15,705 bases of DNA. Origin: JBFKMV01 sp041629655. Its GTDB lineage: Bacteria > Acidobacteriota > Polarisedimenticolia > Polarisedimenticolales > Polarisedimenticolaceae. Both the position numbers and the translations under genes were made by a program. Of the stretch, positions 15,501-15,705 are shown piece by piece (the first letter of the stretch is position 1; each line of letters starts with the position of its first letter). Below the pieces are notes generated by a model that did not search any database, was not told the DNA's origin, and worked only from the letters and a program-made list of their open reading frames with translations. The stretch covers positions 1 to 15,705 of the forward strand of contig JBFKMV010000120.1 of NCBI GenBank assembly GCA_041629655.1, written 5' to 3'.

Positions 15501-15705
15501 CAGCAGCCGGGCGCCGACCCGCAGGCTCTTCGCCGAGAGCAGGTCTCCGCTGCCCTCCTCCGGAAGCGCGCCGACGGCCAGGTCGTCCACGCGCACGCCG
15601 AACACCGGCCACAACGACAGCTTCATCTCGCCGAGGCGGACCTCGCGCCCCAGCGTCTGCCGGGCGTGCTGCTCGATGGTGGCACGGTAGCGGTTCACGT
15701 CGACC
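12501..15705 (-). CDS. Large AsmA-family protein with proline-rich linker and extra C-terminal domain (N-terminus cut by window edge)
   Basis: About 1067 residues are in the window; the frame is open through the right edge, so the cytoplasmic start and N-terminal helix are missing. The visible start reads VNRYRATIEQ followed by LGREVRLGEMKLSLWP, the usual AsmA N-terminal pattern. AsmA-type proteins are long beta-rich bridge-like proteins in the envelope linked to outer-membrane lipid homeostasis. Two GxWN motifs (in DGGWNVERLL and DGSWNLPSV) mark repeated N-terminal units. The conserved AsmA C-terminal part is seen in the stretch with YESIVRGMQGQGGMEVREG and KLDVLKTLSKVSGLFGE. It is followed by a Pro/Ala-rich linker of about 40 residues (DNA near 12822-12941) and a strand-rich domain of about 106 residues ending in a VTDGAGRT-type stretch. 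The stop lies 33 bases from the convergent secreted-protein gene. Confidence 0.88.
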   Translation of the reverse strand, partial: VDVNRYRATIEQHARQTLGREVRLGEMKLSLWPVFGVRVDDLAVGALPEEGSGDLLSAKSLRVGARLLPLLRKRLEVTSLVVQAPRLRLERGADGGWNVERLLAPGDGDGPGPATPGTPAFRVESLRITDGTILIRDAGAGRARPLEIGLEGLGLRLDGLSPDRPFELQLDTRLAGAPGARLRFEGRAGPLAPPVGQPTVVAGRIELRDVAPAALADVLAALMPLPDGLLGQRAFSTEARLDASFGATSRTALSDVRVTGLELNLRRGKDGSWNLPSVPAGPEQDAAAGPAFELSGLELREATIRVRDASGAGEPLALALEQLSLTLDRLPGAAPARIDLGATLESGGQRGELAVRGRLGPRATGSEDLPAELSVSIDPIPAPLVRQALAGAIDLTGRSAGAALELQVAGALPGRPDVAGTFRVAGARVTLAAPDGSSRTMPLDLNARFDVAARDAGANLELRSLALETGGERLELKGTLREEGRLRRVDLTLAPTRISADRLAALLSLVASDLPFSFASPTPVDVQARVRGLYGEDRLPDLQGSAKLRDFTFRHALMDQPFEKVGADVVLEGQRVAITSLSGVVGGSDVAGRVTLEGFERPRVAFELRSQRADLGELFSFLRTDPATETTPDAAAAGPPDLLLDGTIRIASGTFQTLDFANLETRMRYESGVVTLDPVSVGLYEGTYRGTVAASFATPQPAFDIRGEAQGVNTDAFLTDNLGSPGLLTGSFSGRIETRGRGLDYESIVRGMQGQGGMEVREGRVGKLDVLKTLSKVSGLFGETTLKRISKRAATEGTEFSRLISGLRIEGGKLAFDGLLLESTEFELSGKGKLDLLTALLDGQFVLAFSPEISASMRAEGSRAAEAFWSSRAARVELPFSLSGPFSAPTPGVDLKAVARDAIRDRAKDSVRDELQKRLGIRPTPEPTPPAPGTPATPPPADELAPETAAPAPAAAGPAAEITTARWGGSVLARDLRLEGRVGGAGLTRASLLVRDARGIEVKRVDQLDELAAWLAAAADPAAEATVSWRLTLDGKKLLVAKFPLKVTLTVTDGAGRTAERVREVDR

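Noticed and set aside
13744..15690. Plus-strand Ser/Arg-rich open frame antisense to the AsmA gene
   Set aside because: Antisense shadow of a GC-rich gene; Ser/Arg/Pro composition without motifs.
1..15705. CRISPR array, insertion sequence, prophage or defence island
   Set aside because: No regular direct repeats, transposase, integrase or phage genes were seen, and composition is even across the window.

Overview
The window is a GC-rich chromosomal segment (roughly 70% G+C by eye) with densely packed genes and strong G/C bias at third codon positions. A Hanks-type Ser/Thr kinase fused to a TolB-like and TPR sensor region, a very large AsmA-like protein, a multiheme c-type cytochrome module and flagellar hook genes behind a sigma-54-type promoter point to a flagellated Gram-negative bacterium. 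I lean to Acidobacteriota or a neighbouring phylum (Gemmatimonadota or Myxococcota are possible). This is an inference from gene content; no rRNA or other phylogenetic marker is present.

Layout, left to right. (1) 1-2382, minus strand: a tightly coupled respiratory operon, read from right to left, of an octaheme cytochrome c, a Tat-exported four-cluster ferredoxin subunit and an NrfD-type quinol-interacting membrane subunit cut by the left edge. It resembles the electron-transfer part of Nrf, Mcc and Psr-type systems. The catalytic subunit is not in the window and may lie past the left edge. (2) 2536-5799, plus strand: a PrsW-type intramembrane protease followed by two overlapping MFS transporter genes. 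(3) 5786-9557, minus strand: a two-gene unit of a receptor-like Ser/Thr kinase and a single-pass membrane protein of unknown function. Its end overlaps the second MFS gene tail to tail. (4) 9685-11846, plus strand: a compact hook unit made of a sigma-54-like promoter, flgD, flgE and a strong intrinsic terminator. (5) 11973-12467, plus strand: a small secreted protein of unknown function with two CxxCK motifs. (6) 12501-15705, minus strand: a large AsmA-family protein cut by the right edge, with a Pro/Ala-rich linker and an extra C-terminal domain.

The units are functionally distinct: periplasmic or quinol-linked electron transfer, membrane proteolysis and transport, envelope sensing by phosphorylation, hook assembly, and envelope or lipid homeostasis. 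I see no phage, insertion sequence, CRISPR array, tRNA or rRNA. No intergenic gap exceeds about 215 bases. The least explained items are the two-CxxCK secreted protein, the kinase partner protein, the composition of the octaheme/FeS/NrfD module, and two GTG-start genes with a TANNNT hexamer just upstream and no Shine-Dalgarno.
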